7,317 bases of DNA from contig DAHWHV010000162.1 of NCBI GenBank assembly GCA_027335545.1, forward strand, positions 1 to 7,317, given 5' to 3'. This document shows, piece by piece, positions 1 through 5,178 of this stretch (position 1 is its first letter; every line of letters begins with the position of its first letter). The notes under the pieces were generated by a model. It did no database searches. It had not been told where the DNA came from and was given only the letters and a program-made list of their open reading frames with translations. Origin of the DNA: Clostridia bacterium. Lineage in GTDB: Bacteria > Bacillota_E > RBS10-35 > JAJYVN01. The translations under genes were made by a program, and so were the position numbers.

Positions 1-7
1 GGCGCGC

Positions 8-1468
8 CTACCCGGGGCGGCCGCCGCTGGCCAGCAGGCGTTCGGCGTGCTCGGCCCGCCCCGTCGCGCGCAGGCGCTCGCAGTACTGGACCAGCATGCC
101 GCGGGTGTGGAACGGCCCGCCCTCGCGCATCACGGCCCACAGGGGATCGACCCCGCTGGTCGAGGCCGCCATCTGCTCCCCCAACCACCCGTCCAGTAGC
201 GCCAGGCCCGCGGCCACGACCTCGGGGCGGTCGCGGGCCAGGTCCCGCGTCTCGTGCGGGTCGGCCTCCAGGTCGAAGAGCATCAGCGGGGGGAACGCCT
301 TGAGCCCGGGGTCGTAGGTGCGCAGCACCAGCCAGCGGTCGAAGCGGATGCCCCGCTGGCAGGACCACGCCCCCTGGCTGATCACCAGGTGGGGCCGCCC
401 CGCCGCGACGCCGGAGCGCAGCGCGGGCGCGAAGTCGCGCCCGTCCCAGAAGGGTCCCGGATCCACCCCCGCCAGGGCGCAGAGCGTCGGGGCGAGGTCG
501 AGGTGGTAGTGCAGACCATGGTCGACGCCGCCGGGGCGGATGCCCGGCCCGGCCACGACCAGGGGCACGCGGCAGGTCACGTGGTCGGCCGTCTGGTGGT
601 CCCCGTAGACGTTCAGTTCCCCCTGGTTCTCGCCGTGGTCCGCGCTGACGATCACCAGGGTGTCATCGAGGACGCGGTGGTCCGCCAGCGCCTGGAGCAA
701 GCGGCCCACGTGGTCGTCGGCGTAGCGGATGCCCGTGTCGTACCCGTCGATCCAGCGCTTGTAGTCCCCGAGGTCGCCGATCTCGTCGACCATCCGCGGC
801 AGGCGCTGGCTGGGGTGCTCGCCACCGAAGCCCACGGGCTCGCGGGCGCTGTGCGGGCCATAGCTGCGGCGCTGGGCCGCCAACAGGTCCGCACTGAGCC
901 AGTCCGGCGCGGGCTCCGCCGCGAAGGGCTCACCGTACTCGGGGGGCGTGCGATACGGGGTGTGCGGGTCCCAGAAGTTGACGTGCAAGAACCAGTCCTC
1001 GTGGCGGGCCCACTGCTCCAGCCAGCGCAGGGCGTAGGGCAGCACCTCGTGGGCGCGCTCGCCCCCGCCGGTCCCGTGGTTGAAGATGTCCTGGAAGCCG
1101 GCGTACCAGTGGAAGGCGGCGTGCCGCTCCCCGAAGGTGCTGACGGTGGCGGTGCGGTGGTGACCGCGGCGCAGCGCCGACAGCCACCCGTTCTGGCCCA
1201 GGCTCGAGCGGAAACCGCGCCCCGCGCCCTGCACGAAGGGGTCCCCCGCCGTGCCCCCGTGGCCGACGACGCCGTTCTGGATGCCGAAGCGCCCGCTGAA
1301 GAGCGCCGTGCGCGAGGGCAGGCAGGGCGCATCCGTGGCGTAGTAGTTGGTGCAGCGCGTCCCCCGCGCGGCCAGGGCGTCGATGGTCGGGGATGTCTGC
1401 CGGTGGTAGCCGTAACAGCCGAGGTGGTCCGGACGCAGCGAGTCGATGTCGATGTACAGAATGCGCAA
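8..1468 (-). CDS. Sulfatase (type I, Cys-type, formylglycine-dependent), cytosolic
   Basis: This 486-residue protein has the alkaline-phosphatase/sulfatase fold and should hydrolyse a sulfate ester or sulfamate; its substrate cannot be read from the sequence. It starts directly on the first beta strand (MRILYIDIDSLRPDHLGCYG, metal ligand Asp9). The sulfatase signature is Cys49-Leu-Pro-Ser-Arg53, followed by Ser58-Gly-Arg60; in active members this Cys is oxidised to formylglycine. Later landmarks are FWDPHTPY (165-172), SADHGEN with metal ligands Asp277/His278, RVPLVV (300-305) and FDLEADPHETRDLA near 398-411, typical of the sulfatase C-terminal subdomain. There is no signal peptide or membrane segment, so a cytosolic location is inferred. 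Length is normal for the family. The start codon is TTG, chosen because GGGAGG lies 7 bases upstream and the fold begins there. It lies 193 bases downstream of a sulfatase-like paralogue on the same strand. No formylglycine-generating enzyme gene is in the window. Confidence 0.93.
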   Translation of the reverse strand: MRILYIDIDSLRPDHLGCYGYHRQTSPTIDALAARGTRCTNYYATDAPCLPSRTALFSGRFGIQNGVVGHGGTAGDPFVQGAGRGFRSSLGQNGWLSALRRGHHRTATVSTFGERHAAFHWYAGFQDIFNHGTGGGERAHEVLPYALRWLEQWARHEDWFLHVNFWDPHTPYRTPPEYGEPFAAEPAPDWLSADLLAAQRRSYGPHSAREPVGFGGEHPSQRLPRMVDEIGDLGDYKRWIDGYDTGIRYADDHVGRLLQALADHRVLDDTLVIVSADHGENQGELNVYGDHQTADHVTCRVPLVVAGPGIRPGGVDHGLHYHLDLAPTLCALAGVDPGPFWDGRDFAPALRSGVAAGRPHLVISQGAWSCQRGIRFDRWLVLRTYDPGLKAFPPLMLFDLEADPHETRDLARDRPEVVAAGLALLDGWLGEQMAASTSGVDPLWAVMREGGPFHTRGMLVQYCERLRATGRAEHAERLLASGGRPG

Positions 1469-1475
1469 AGGTGTG

Positions 1476-1483
1476 CCTCCCTT
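1476..1483 (-). promoter_or_regulatory. Shine-Dalgarno site that fixes the TTG start of the Cys-type sulfatase
   Basis: On the minus strand AAGGGAGG lies 7 bases before TTG (1468-1466). It is a near-perfect anti-16S match. It supports TTG as the start, and no upstream ATG fits the beginning of the sulfatase fold. Confidence 0.8.
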
Positions 1484-1567
1484 GGCCTCTCGGACGGGAA
1501 GGGTCGTGGGTCCGCCGCCGACGGCGCCGCTGCGGCCCCAGGGCCGGGGAGCGGGTTCGCAACCGGA

Positions 1568-1603
1568 GCCGGGGCCGGAGGCTCGGGCCGGTGCTCGGGC
1601 CGG
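1568..1603. repeat. Short tandem GC repeat, unit GCTCGGGCCGG
   Basis: GCTCGGGCCGG occurs exactly at 1581-1591 and 1593-1603, one base apart. A 9/11 relative, GCCGGGGCCGG, precedes them at 1568-1578. The array sits in the spacer between the two sulfatase-fold genes. It has no known role and may be simple GC-rich drift. Confidence 0.5.
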
Positions 1604-1604
1604 A

Positions 1605-1647
1605 GGGGTCGGCCGCGCGGCGCGCCGGGCACCCCGTGGCCGACCCC
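1605..1647 (-). terminator. Long GC hairpin downstream of the Thr-type sulfatase-like gene
   Basis: GGGGTCGGCC (1605-1614) and GGCCGACCCC (1638-1647) are perfect 10-base inverted repeats around a 23-base loop that contains the palindrome GGCGCGCC. On the minus strand the hairpin begins 14 bases past the TGA at 1664-1662. No T-tract follows it, so it is at best a weak intrinsic terminator. It could instead stabilise or process a joint sulfatase transcript. Confidence 0.4.
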
Positions 1648-1661
1648 CGGGCCCCCCGCGC

Positions 1662-3029
1662 TCAGGGCGCGGCCAAGGGTGGGCGCGCCCCCCGCCCCCC
1701 CTGCAGGCAGCGCCGTAGGAGCGCCTCGAAGGCGCCCGCCCGCTCCGGCTCGCGCCCCAGGGCGTTGTGGGATTCCCCGGGGTCCGCCCGGAGGTCGAAG
1801 AGGGCCGGGAGCCCCTCGGGCACCCCGTCCGCCGGGGGACGATACGGGGCGAGGTAGCTCCACTCCGCCGTGCGCAGGGCGGCGAAGTCCCCGTACGCCG
1901 TCAGCGCATACTCGTGCAGCGGGGCCGCCGCCGGGGAGAGCAGGCGCCAGGCGTCCTGGCCGTCCACGGGCGCGGCGGGCGCCACGCCCAGCCGGCCCAG
2001 CAGCGTGGGCAGCACGTCCTCGGCCTGCACGAGCGCGGAGACCTCGACCCCGGCGGGGCCGCGCGGGTCGCGCACGATCCACGGGACGCGCGTCTCCGCC
2101 CCGATGAGCAGGTGCTGCTGCTTGCGCAGCCGCCCGTGCTCCCCGAGCAGGGTGCCGTGGTCGGAGAGGAAGGCGACGACCGTCTCCTCCGCCAACCCCA
2201 GCGCCTCCAGTTCCCCGAGCAGGGCGCCGATCCAGCGGTCGACCAGCGTGACCTCCCCGGCATACAGGGCCCGAACCCGCGCCTGCTCGGCGGGGGTGTA
2301 GGCGTCGACCCGGGTCAGCGGGGAGATCGGCTCCAGCCCGGGCACAGGCGGCGCGTAGCGATCGGCGTCGGCCGCGGGCGGGTCCCAGGGCTCATGGGGG
2401 TCGAAGCAGTCCACCCAGAGCAGGAAGGGCCGATTGGCGGCATTCTCCCGCAGCCAGGCCGCCGCTTTGCGCATGACGGCCGCCACGAAGTAGTCCTCTG
2501 CCGTGCGCCGCCCCTCCACGTTGAGCAGGTACTGCTCCAGGCCGCGGAAGCGGTTCTGGCGATAGGTGCCGGGGTGGAAGTACGGGCTTAGGTCGACCGC
2601 GGCCCGCGGTCCCGTGCGGTAGCGGTCCTCCTCCTGGCCGCGGACCCACTGCCAGGCATCGAACCCGCGGTGGAAGTTGCGGCCGGGTTTGAACAGGTGG
2701 TAGAGGTCCGTCACGAGGGCCGTCGTGTAGCCGGCGGCCTGCAGCGTCTCGGCGCACGTCACGTCTTGCTCGTCCAGGGCGTGCCAGCCCGGTTGGCGGC
2801 TCAGGCCGTCCCCCTTGTGCGCCCGGACCTCCCAACCCGGGAAGAGGCGCCGCCCGGTCATCAGGACCCGCCGGGCGTCGATGGTGGGCAGGCCCTCGGC
2901 ATAGGCCTGCGTGAAACGGACGCCCCCCCGGGCCAGTGCGTCGAGGTTGGGCGTGTGGATCCAGGGATTGCCGAAGCAGCCGACGTGGTCGGCACGGAAG
3001 GTGTCCGCGACGATCACCAGGAGATTCAC
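1662..3029 (-). CDS. Sulfatase-like hydrolase with Thr in place of the catalytic Cys
   Basis: This 455-residue member of the sulfatase/alkaline-phosphatase superfamily begins VNLLVIVADTFRADHVGCFG, with Asp9 as probable metal ligand. The signature reads Thr49-Ile-Asp-Ala-Arg53, then Thr58-Gly-Arg60, so Thr replaces the formylglycine Cys and Asp replaces the usual Pro. Other core parts are present: VDCFDPHEPWDPP (206-218), LSDHGTLLGEHGRL with Asp290/His291, RVPWIV (314-319) and FDLRADPGESHNAL (411-424). Thr is the nucleophile in the related nucleotide pyrophosphatase/phosphodiesterases, so a phosphodiesterase or other non-sulfatase activity is a reasonable inference; loss of catalysis is the alternative. 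No signal peptide is present, so it is probably cytosolic. The GTG at 3029 was chosen because it opens the first beta strand and follows a G-rich Shine-Dalgarno; an open frame extends to 3125, but those 32 residues are low-complexity. It precedes the Cys-type sulfatase and may share its transcript. Confidence 0.9.
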   Translation of the reverse strand: MNLLVIVADTFRADHVGCFGNPWIHTPNLDALARGGVRFTQAYAEGLPTIDARRVLMTGRRLFPGWEVRAHKGDGLSRQPGWHALDEQDVTCAETLQAAGYTTALVTDLYHLFKPGRNFHRGFDAWQWVRGQEEDRYRTGPRAAVDLSPYFHPGTYRQNRFRGLEQYLLNVEGRRTAEDYFVAAVMRKAAAWLRENAANRPFLLWVDCFDPHEPWDPPAADADRYAPPVPGLEPISPLTRVDAYTPAEQARVRALYAGEVTLVDRWIGALLGELEALGLAEETVVAFLSDHGTLLGEHGRLRKQQHLLIGAETRVPWIVRDPRGPAGVEVSALVQAEDVLPTLLGRLGVAPAAPVDGQDAWRLLSPAAAPLHEYALTAYGDFAALRTAEWSYLAPYRPPADGVPEGLPALFDLRADPGESHNALGREPERAGAFEALLRRCLQGGRGARPPLAAP

Positions 3030-3037
3030 CGCAGCGT

Positions 3038-3047
3038 CCCCCCCCCC
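3038..3047 (-). promoter_or_regulatory. Ten-G Shine-Dalgarno region of the Thr-type sulfatase-like gene
   Basis: Ten consecutive C on the plus strand give G10 followed by A on the transcript strand, 8 bases before the GTG start. It is the only plausible ribosome-binding sequence here. Such a homopolymer is prone to slippage in replication and to miscalls in sequencing. Confidence 0.55.
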
Positions 3048-3220
3048 GTGGCCCCTGGGGCGGGCCCCTCGCCCGGCGCCCGCGCAGGCCGGCGGACGCA
3101 TCCGCCCGCGCCCGGCCGCGCACAACGCCTGGCCGGGCGCTTGTCATCACACCTCGATACCCTACCACGGTGCGCCGCGCAGGCGCGGACACCTTTGGCC
3201 ATTTGTACGATCTGTCCCGG

Positions 3221-3247
3221 GGTCCGGGGTGCGGTGGCCCCCGGACC
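3221..3247. repeat. Perfect 9-bp-stem hairpin, first of a tandem pair
   Basis: GGTCCGGGG (3221-3229) and CCCCGGACC (3239-3247) pair perfectly around a 9-base loop. The hairpin lies one base from the next one. No T-tract follows on either strand, so terminator function is uncertain. Confidence 0.6.
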
Positions 3248-3248
3248 A

Positions 3249-3275
3249 GGCCCCTCGCACACCGCGCGAGGGGCC
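3249..3275. repeat. Perfect 10-bp-stem hairpin, second of a tandem pair
   Basis: GGCCCCTCGC (3249-3258) and GCGAGGGGCC (3266-3275) pair perfectly around the loop ACACCGC. With the neighbour at 3221-3247 it forms back-to-back stem-loops. Possible roles are a Rho-type stop, an RNA-stability element or a protein-binding site. Confidence 0.6.
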
Positions 3276-3390
3276 GTCGCGGGCACGGGTCGCCCGGTGG
3301 CCGCGCGGATGGCAGGCGGCGGGCCGGCCAGGCGGGCTAACGCGCCCCGGCGGGGAGGGTCAGGCCCCAGGCGGAAGCCGTCCGGAAACC

Positions 3391-3410
3391 GCGGGGCCGG
3401 GTGGCCCCGC
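3391..3410 (-). terminator. Intrinsic terminator-like hairpin of the DUF2325-like gene
   Basis: GCGGGGCC and GGCCCCGC form a perfect 8-bp stem with a 4-base loop. On the minus strand the stem starts immediately after the TGA at 3413-3411 and is followed by GGTTTCC, which is only a short T-run. Position and symmetry favour a terminator, but the weak T-tract lowers confidence. Confidence 0.6.
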
Positions 3411-4538
3411 TCAACCCTCGCCGTGGCTCGCGCCCTGGGTCAGTGCCGGCAGGATCCGCTGGCGGAGGACCTGGCGGAACGCCCCGAGCCCCGCCACAGG
3501 CACCGTGAAGCGCGGCACGTCGTCGGGGAGCACCCCCCAGAGCTCATGGGGACAGCACGCGGTGCAGACGATGAAGGCGTCGACGTGACGGCAGTGCCCG
3601 ACGTGCGCGAAGCGGTCGGGGATGGCGAAGGCGTCCCAGACGTGGGCCTCCGCGCCGAGGGCCCGCAGCAGGGCGAGGTAGTCCGCGGCGTGGCCAGGAT
3701 CCCCGAAGACCTCCAGACGCCGCCCCAGCAGCGGCAGCCGTGCCGGCTCGAGCCGCTCCCGCTCCTGGCGCAGGGCCTCCAACTCGGCGCGCAGGACGGC
3801 GACCGCCTCCTCCGCCGCCCGCGCGCGGACCTGTGCCGCGCAGAGGGCTTCGCTCGCCTCTGCCGCCGCGATCAGGGCGTCGTCGAAGATCTCACCGACC
3901 GCCGGATCCTCGCGCTGCAGCTGCATCGAGCGCCCTTCGACCACCTTGGTGAAAGCGAAGGCCAGGAGCCTGGGCAGCGTGTGCGCGCGCAGGCGGGTGA
4001 CGGCCCGCGCCCACGGGCCCGACTCCAGCAAGGGGGAACCGGGGCCGCCCGCGACCTCGGCACCGTAGGTCCAGAGCACGGCCAGCAACCTTCCGGCTCG
4101 GACGGCCTCCGTCGCGGCCGCCGCCTCCGCCAGGGCCCGTTGCGGGCTCCCCCCCGTCGTCCGCCAGCCCTCCGCCCAGCGGCCGCAGGCGCCGGCCTCG
4201 GCGGTGGCGCGCAGGGCCTCCCGCACGCCGCGCCGATAGAAGCGCAGCATGACCTGCTCCAGGAGGTCCTGCGGCCCGCGGGCCAGGACACCCTTGGGGA
4301 GCCGGTAGGGCGGGGAGGCCAGGCGCGGCCGGAGTTCCGTCTGGGTGACGCCACAGAGCATCTGCGTGTGAGCGAAGTCGAAGAGAAGCGCATCCGCGAG
4401 GCTCTGCACCGGGTAGGCGGTCGCCGGCTCCGGCAGGCCGCGCAGTTCCGCCTCCACGCGGCCCAACGCCGAGCCGTAGAGGCCGCGCGCCTCCTCGGTG
4501 CCCTGCGGCCAGCCCGGACCCGCGGCCCGCCGCGCCAT
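3411..4538 (-). CDS. Coiled-coil protein with DUF2325-like C-terminal domain, function unknown
   Basis: This 375-residue soluble protein has no signal peptide or clear membrane helix. Residues 15-210 are mostly helical and I do not recognise them. Residues about 218-265 form an Ala/Glu/Arg-rich coiled coil. Residues about 271-362 look like DUF2325, a small Rossmann-like domain of unknown function: a strand with a glycine turn (RRLEVFGDPGHAADYLALLRAL), then VDAFIVCTACCPHELW, then a last strand and helix (VPRFTVPVAGLGAFRQVLRQ). Between the strands lies a Cys/His cluster (His315, Cys316, His318, Cys325, Cys328, Cys329, His331) that could bind metal or be redox-active; this is inference. The ATG at 4538 was chosen over longer frames because GGGAGG lies 8 bases upstream and residues before it are low-complexity. 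A hairpin directly follows the stop, so it is probably transcribed alone. The CDS is secure; the domain call is from pattern memory and moderate. Confidence 0.72.
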   Translation of the reverse strand: MARRAAGPGWPQGTEEARGLYGSALGRVEAELRGLPEPATAYPVQSLADALLFDFAHTQMLCGVTQTELRPRLASPPYRLPKGVLARGPQDLLEQVMLRFYRRGVREALRATAEAGACGRWAEGWRTTGGSPQRALAEAAAATEAVRAGRLLAVLWTYGAEVAGGPGSPLLESGPWARAVTRLRAHTLPRLLAFAFTKVVEGRSMQLQREDPAVGEIFDDALIAAAEASEALCAAQVRARAAEEAVAVLRAELEALRQERERLEPARLPLLGRRLEVFGDPGHAADYLALLRALGAEAHVWDAFAIPDRFAHVGHCRHVDAFIVCTACCPHELWGVLPDDVPRFTVPVAGLGAFRQVLRQRILPALTQGASHGEG

Positions 4539-4546
4539 CGCCGCCA

Positions 4547-4552
4547 CCTCCC
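4547..4552 (-). promoter_or_regulatory. Shine-Dalgarno site that fixes the start of the DUF2325-like gene
   Basis: GGGAGG on the minus strand lies 8 bases before ATG (4538-4536). It supports this start over in-frame positions as far as 174 bases upstream. Confidence 0.75.
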
Positions 4553-4644
4553 GGGGCTCCCACCCCGAACGCCGCAAGCCGTCCCGCCCGCACCGGACGC
4601 ACGGGGGACCCGCCACCAACCCCGGAGGCCCCGGATGGGGACTG

Positions 4645-4662
4645 GCCGCGACGCGTCGCGGC
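4645..4662. repeat. 18-bp perfect palindrome, possible operator
   Basis: GCCGCGACG and CGTCGCGGC are adjacent perfect inverted repeats with no spacer. The palindrome lies 107 bases upstream of the DUF2325-like start, where a dimeric regulator could bind. In such GC-rich DNA, chance palindromes are more common, so function is unproven. Confidence 0.5.
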
Positions 4663-4709
4663 GGCCGTCCGGGCCCCGCCCCCCACCCCTGGATCCGGAG
4701 GCGACGCGG

Positions 4710-4728
4710 CACCTTGTCCGGACAGGTG
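4710..4728. repeat. Near-perfect inverted repeat centred on TGTCCGGACA
   Basis: CACC, an unpaired T, the 10-bp palindrome TGTCCGGACA and GGTG form an inverted repeat with one bulge. A partial copy, CACCCTTGTC, follows at 4743-4752. This resembles an operator with a half-site, but no regulator gene in the window can be tied to it. Confidence 0.4.
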
Positions 4729-4877
4729 GCGGGTCGGGGGACACCCTTGTCGCATCACCGATTCGAGGGGGGTGCGGGTGCTCCTGCCTACTGAGGCGAG
4801 GATCCATTCGACCCGGGCTGGTGGCCTCCGGGTGAGAACGACGTGCGGCGGGCAGCGCTATGGGCGAGCGGCTCCGC

Positions 4878-4891
4878 CCCCGACGTCGGGG
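4878..4891. repeat. 14-bp perfect palindrome CCCCGACGTCGGGG
   Basis: The two 7-base halves are adjacent and perfectly complementary. It lies mid-way in the divergent region and is a candidate protein-binding site only. Confidence 0.4.
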
Positions 4892-5061
4892 CACCCTCGG
4901 GGGCCCACCTGAGCAGCCTCGTCCCGGCCTGTCCCCTTCCACCTAGCCTTGGCTTGGCCGGGCGGGGCCAGGGGCCCCGGAGCCATGGCCCCCCAGGGAT
5001 GGTGGCCCGGGACTCGCCCGGGGCTGTCTCCCGGATCGGACGGCTTGTCGAACGCGGCCCC

Positions 5062-5091
5062 TTGCCACTGTGGCTTGGCAGCGGCTAGCGT
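5062..5091 (+). promoter_or_regulatory. Candidate pabB promoter
   Basis: TTGCCA (5062-5067) matches the -35 consensus TTGACA at 5 of 6 positions. After an 18-base spacer comes TAGCGT (5086-5091), which keeps the T, A and final T of a -10 box. A transcript would begin near 5098 and give a leader of about 80 bases before pabB that includes the inverted repeat at 5114-5134. The -10 match is weak. Confidence 0.35.
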
Positions 5092-5113
5092 GGTGCCACA
5101 TCGGTTCCCCACG

Positions 5114-5134
5114 GCGTCCGGTCCGACCGGACGC
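5114..5134 (+). promoter_or_regulatory. Perfect inverted repeat in the pabB leader, possible attenuator or operator
   Basis: GCGTCCGGTC (5114-5123) and GACCGGACGC (5125-5134) are perfect complements around one central C. As RNA this gives a 9-bp stem with a CCG loop, 44 bases before the pabB start codon. No T-run follows, so it is not a standard terminator. It could be an operator in DNA or a leader hairpin in RNA. Confidence 0.5.
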
Positions 5135-5167
5135 CCCCAGGCTTGCTTGAAGGCTCGCCGGAGCGGT

Positions 5168-5176
5168 GGAGGGAGG
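5168..5176 (+). promoter_or_regulatory. Shine-Dalgarno site that fixes the pabB start
   Basis: GGAGGGAGG precedes ATG at 5179, with GGAGG (5168-5172) at a 6-base spacing. It supports this ATG over the in-frame TTG at 5143, which would add 12 residues and has no such site. Confidence 0.75.
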
Positions 5177-5178
5177 CC

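Larger units (their letters stand above)
3030..3410. other. Intergenic region with three GC hairpins
   Basis: This 381-base spacer lies between the DUF2325-like gene and the Thr-type sulfatase-like gene, both on the minus strand. It holds a hairpin that abuts the upstream gene's stop codon (3391-3410), two adjacent perfect hairpins (3221-3247 and 3249-3275) and the G10 ribosome-binding region (3038-3047). The least GC-rich patch is about 3195-3215 (TACAAA on the minus strand, near a possible -10), but no convincing -35 accompanies it, so I do not call a promoter. Open frames across the region are low-complexity Arg/Pro/Gly/Ala shadows. Confidence 0.7.
4539..5178. other. Divergent intergenic region between the DUF2325-like gene and pabB
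   Basis: These 640 bases separate two genes transcribed away from each other, so they must hold both promoters. Visible elements are an 18-bp perfect palindrome (4645-4662), a near-perfect inverted repeat (4710-4728), a 14-bp palindrome (4878-4891), a candidate pabB promoter (5062-5091) and a perfect 21-base inverted repeat (5114-5134). Short open frames, including a 109-residue one on the minus strand at 5187-4858, have no recognisable motifs and no convincing start signal. I found no convincing promoter for the leftward gene and no tRNA or known riboswitch. Confidence 0.7.

Noticed and set aside
652..2082. 476-residue minus-strand frame overlapping both sulfatase genes in another phase
   Set aside because: It runs through the spacer and both genes, is dominated by Arg/Ala/Gly/Thr, and shows only frame-shadow fragments of the sulfatases.
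254..2107. 617-residue open frame on the plus strand opposite the sulfatase genes
   Set aside because: It lies antisense to two genes with intact motifs, spans their spacer, and is an Ala/Gly/Pro/Arg/Val-rich shadow caused by high GC. It has no family motifs.
3030..3125. N-terminal extension of the sulfatase-like gene to 3125
   Set aside because: The extra 32 residues are Arg/Gly/Ala-rich and precede the first beta strand. The GTG at 3029 has a G-rich binding site and gives numbering identical to the neighbouring sulfatase.
3195..3215. Possible minus-strand promoter (TACAAA) for the sulfatase-like gene
   Set aside because: No -35-like hexamer occurs at a suitable distance. The patch is only relatively AT-rich.
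8..4538. A new defence or secretion system built on the sulfatases and the DUF2325-like gene
   Set aside because: There is no nuclease, transposase, membrane or toxin component, a hairpin separates the DUF2325-like gene from the sulfatases, and nothing ties them functionally beyond shared strand.
2670..4835. 721-residue open frame on the plus strand opposite the sulfatase-like and DUF2325-like genes
   Set aside because: It crosses two genes, a terminator-like hairpin and an intergenic region on the other strand. Its composition is low-complexity and no domain is recognisable.
5143..5178. TTG start 12 codons upstream of the pabB ATG
   Set aside because: A strong Shine-Dalgarno lies 6 bases before the ATG at 5179 and inside the proposed extension, which favours the ATG.
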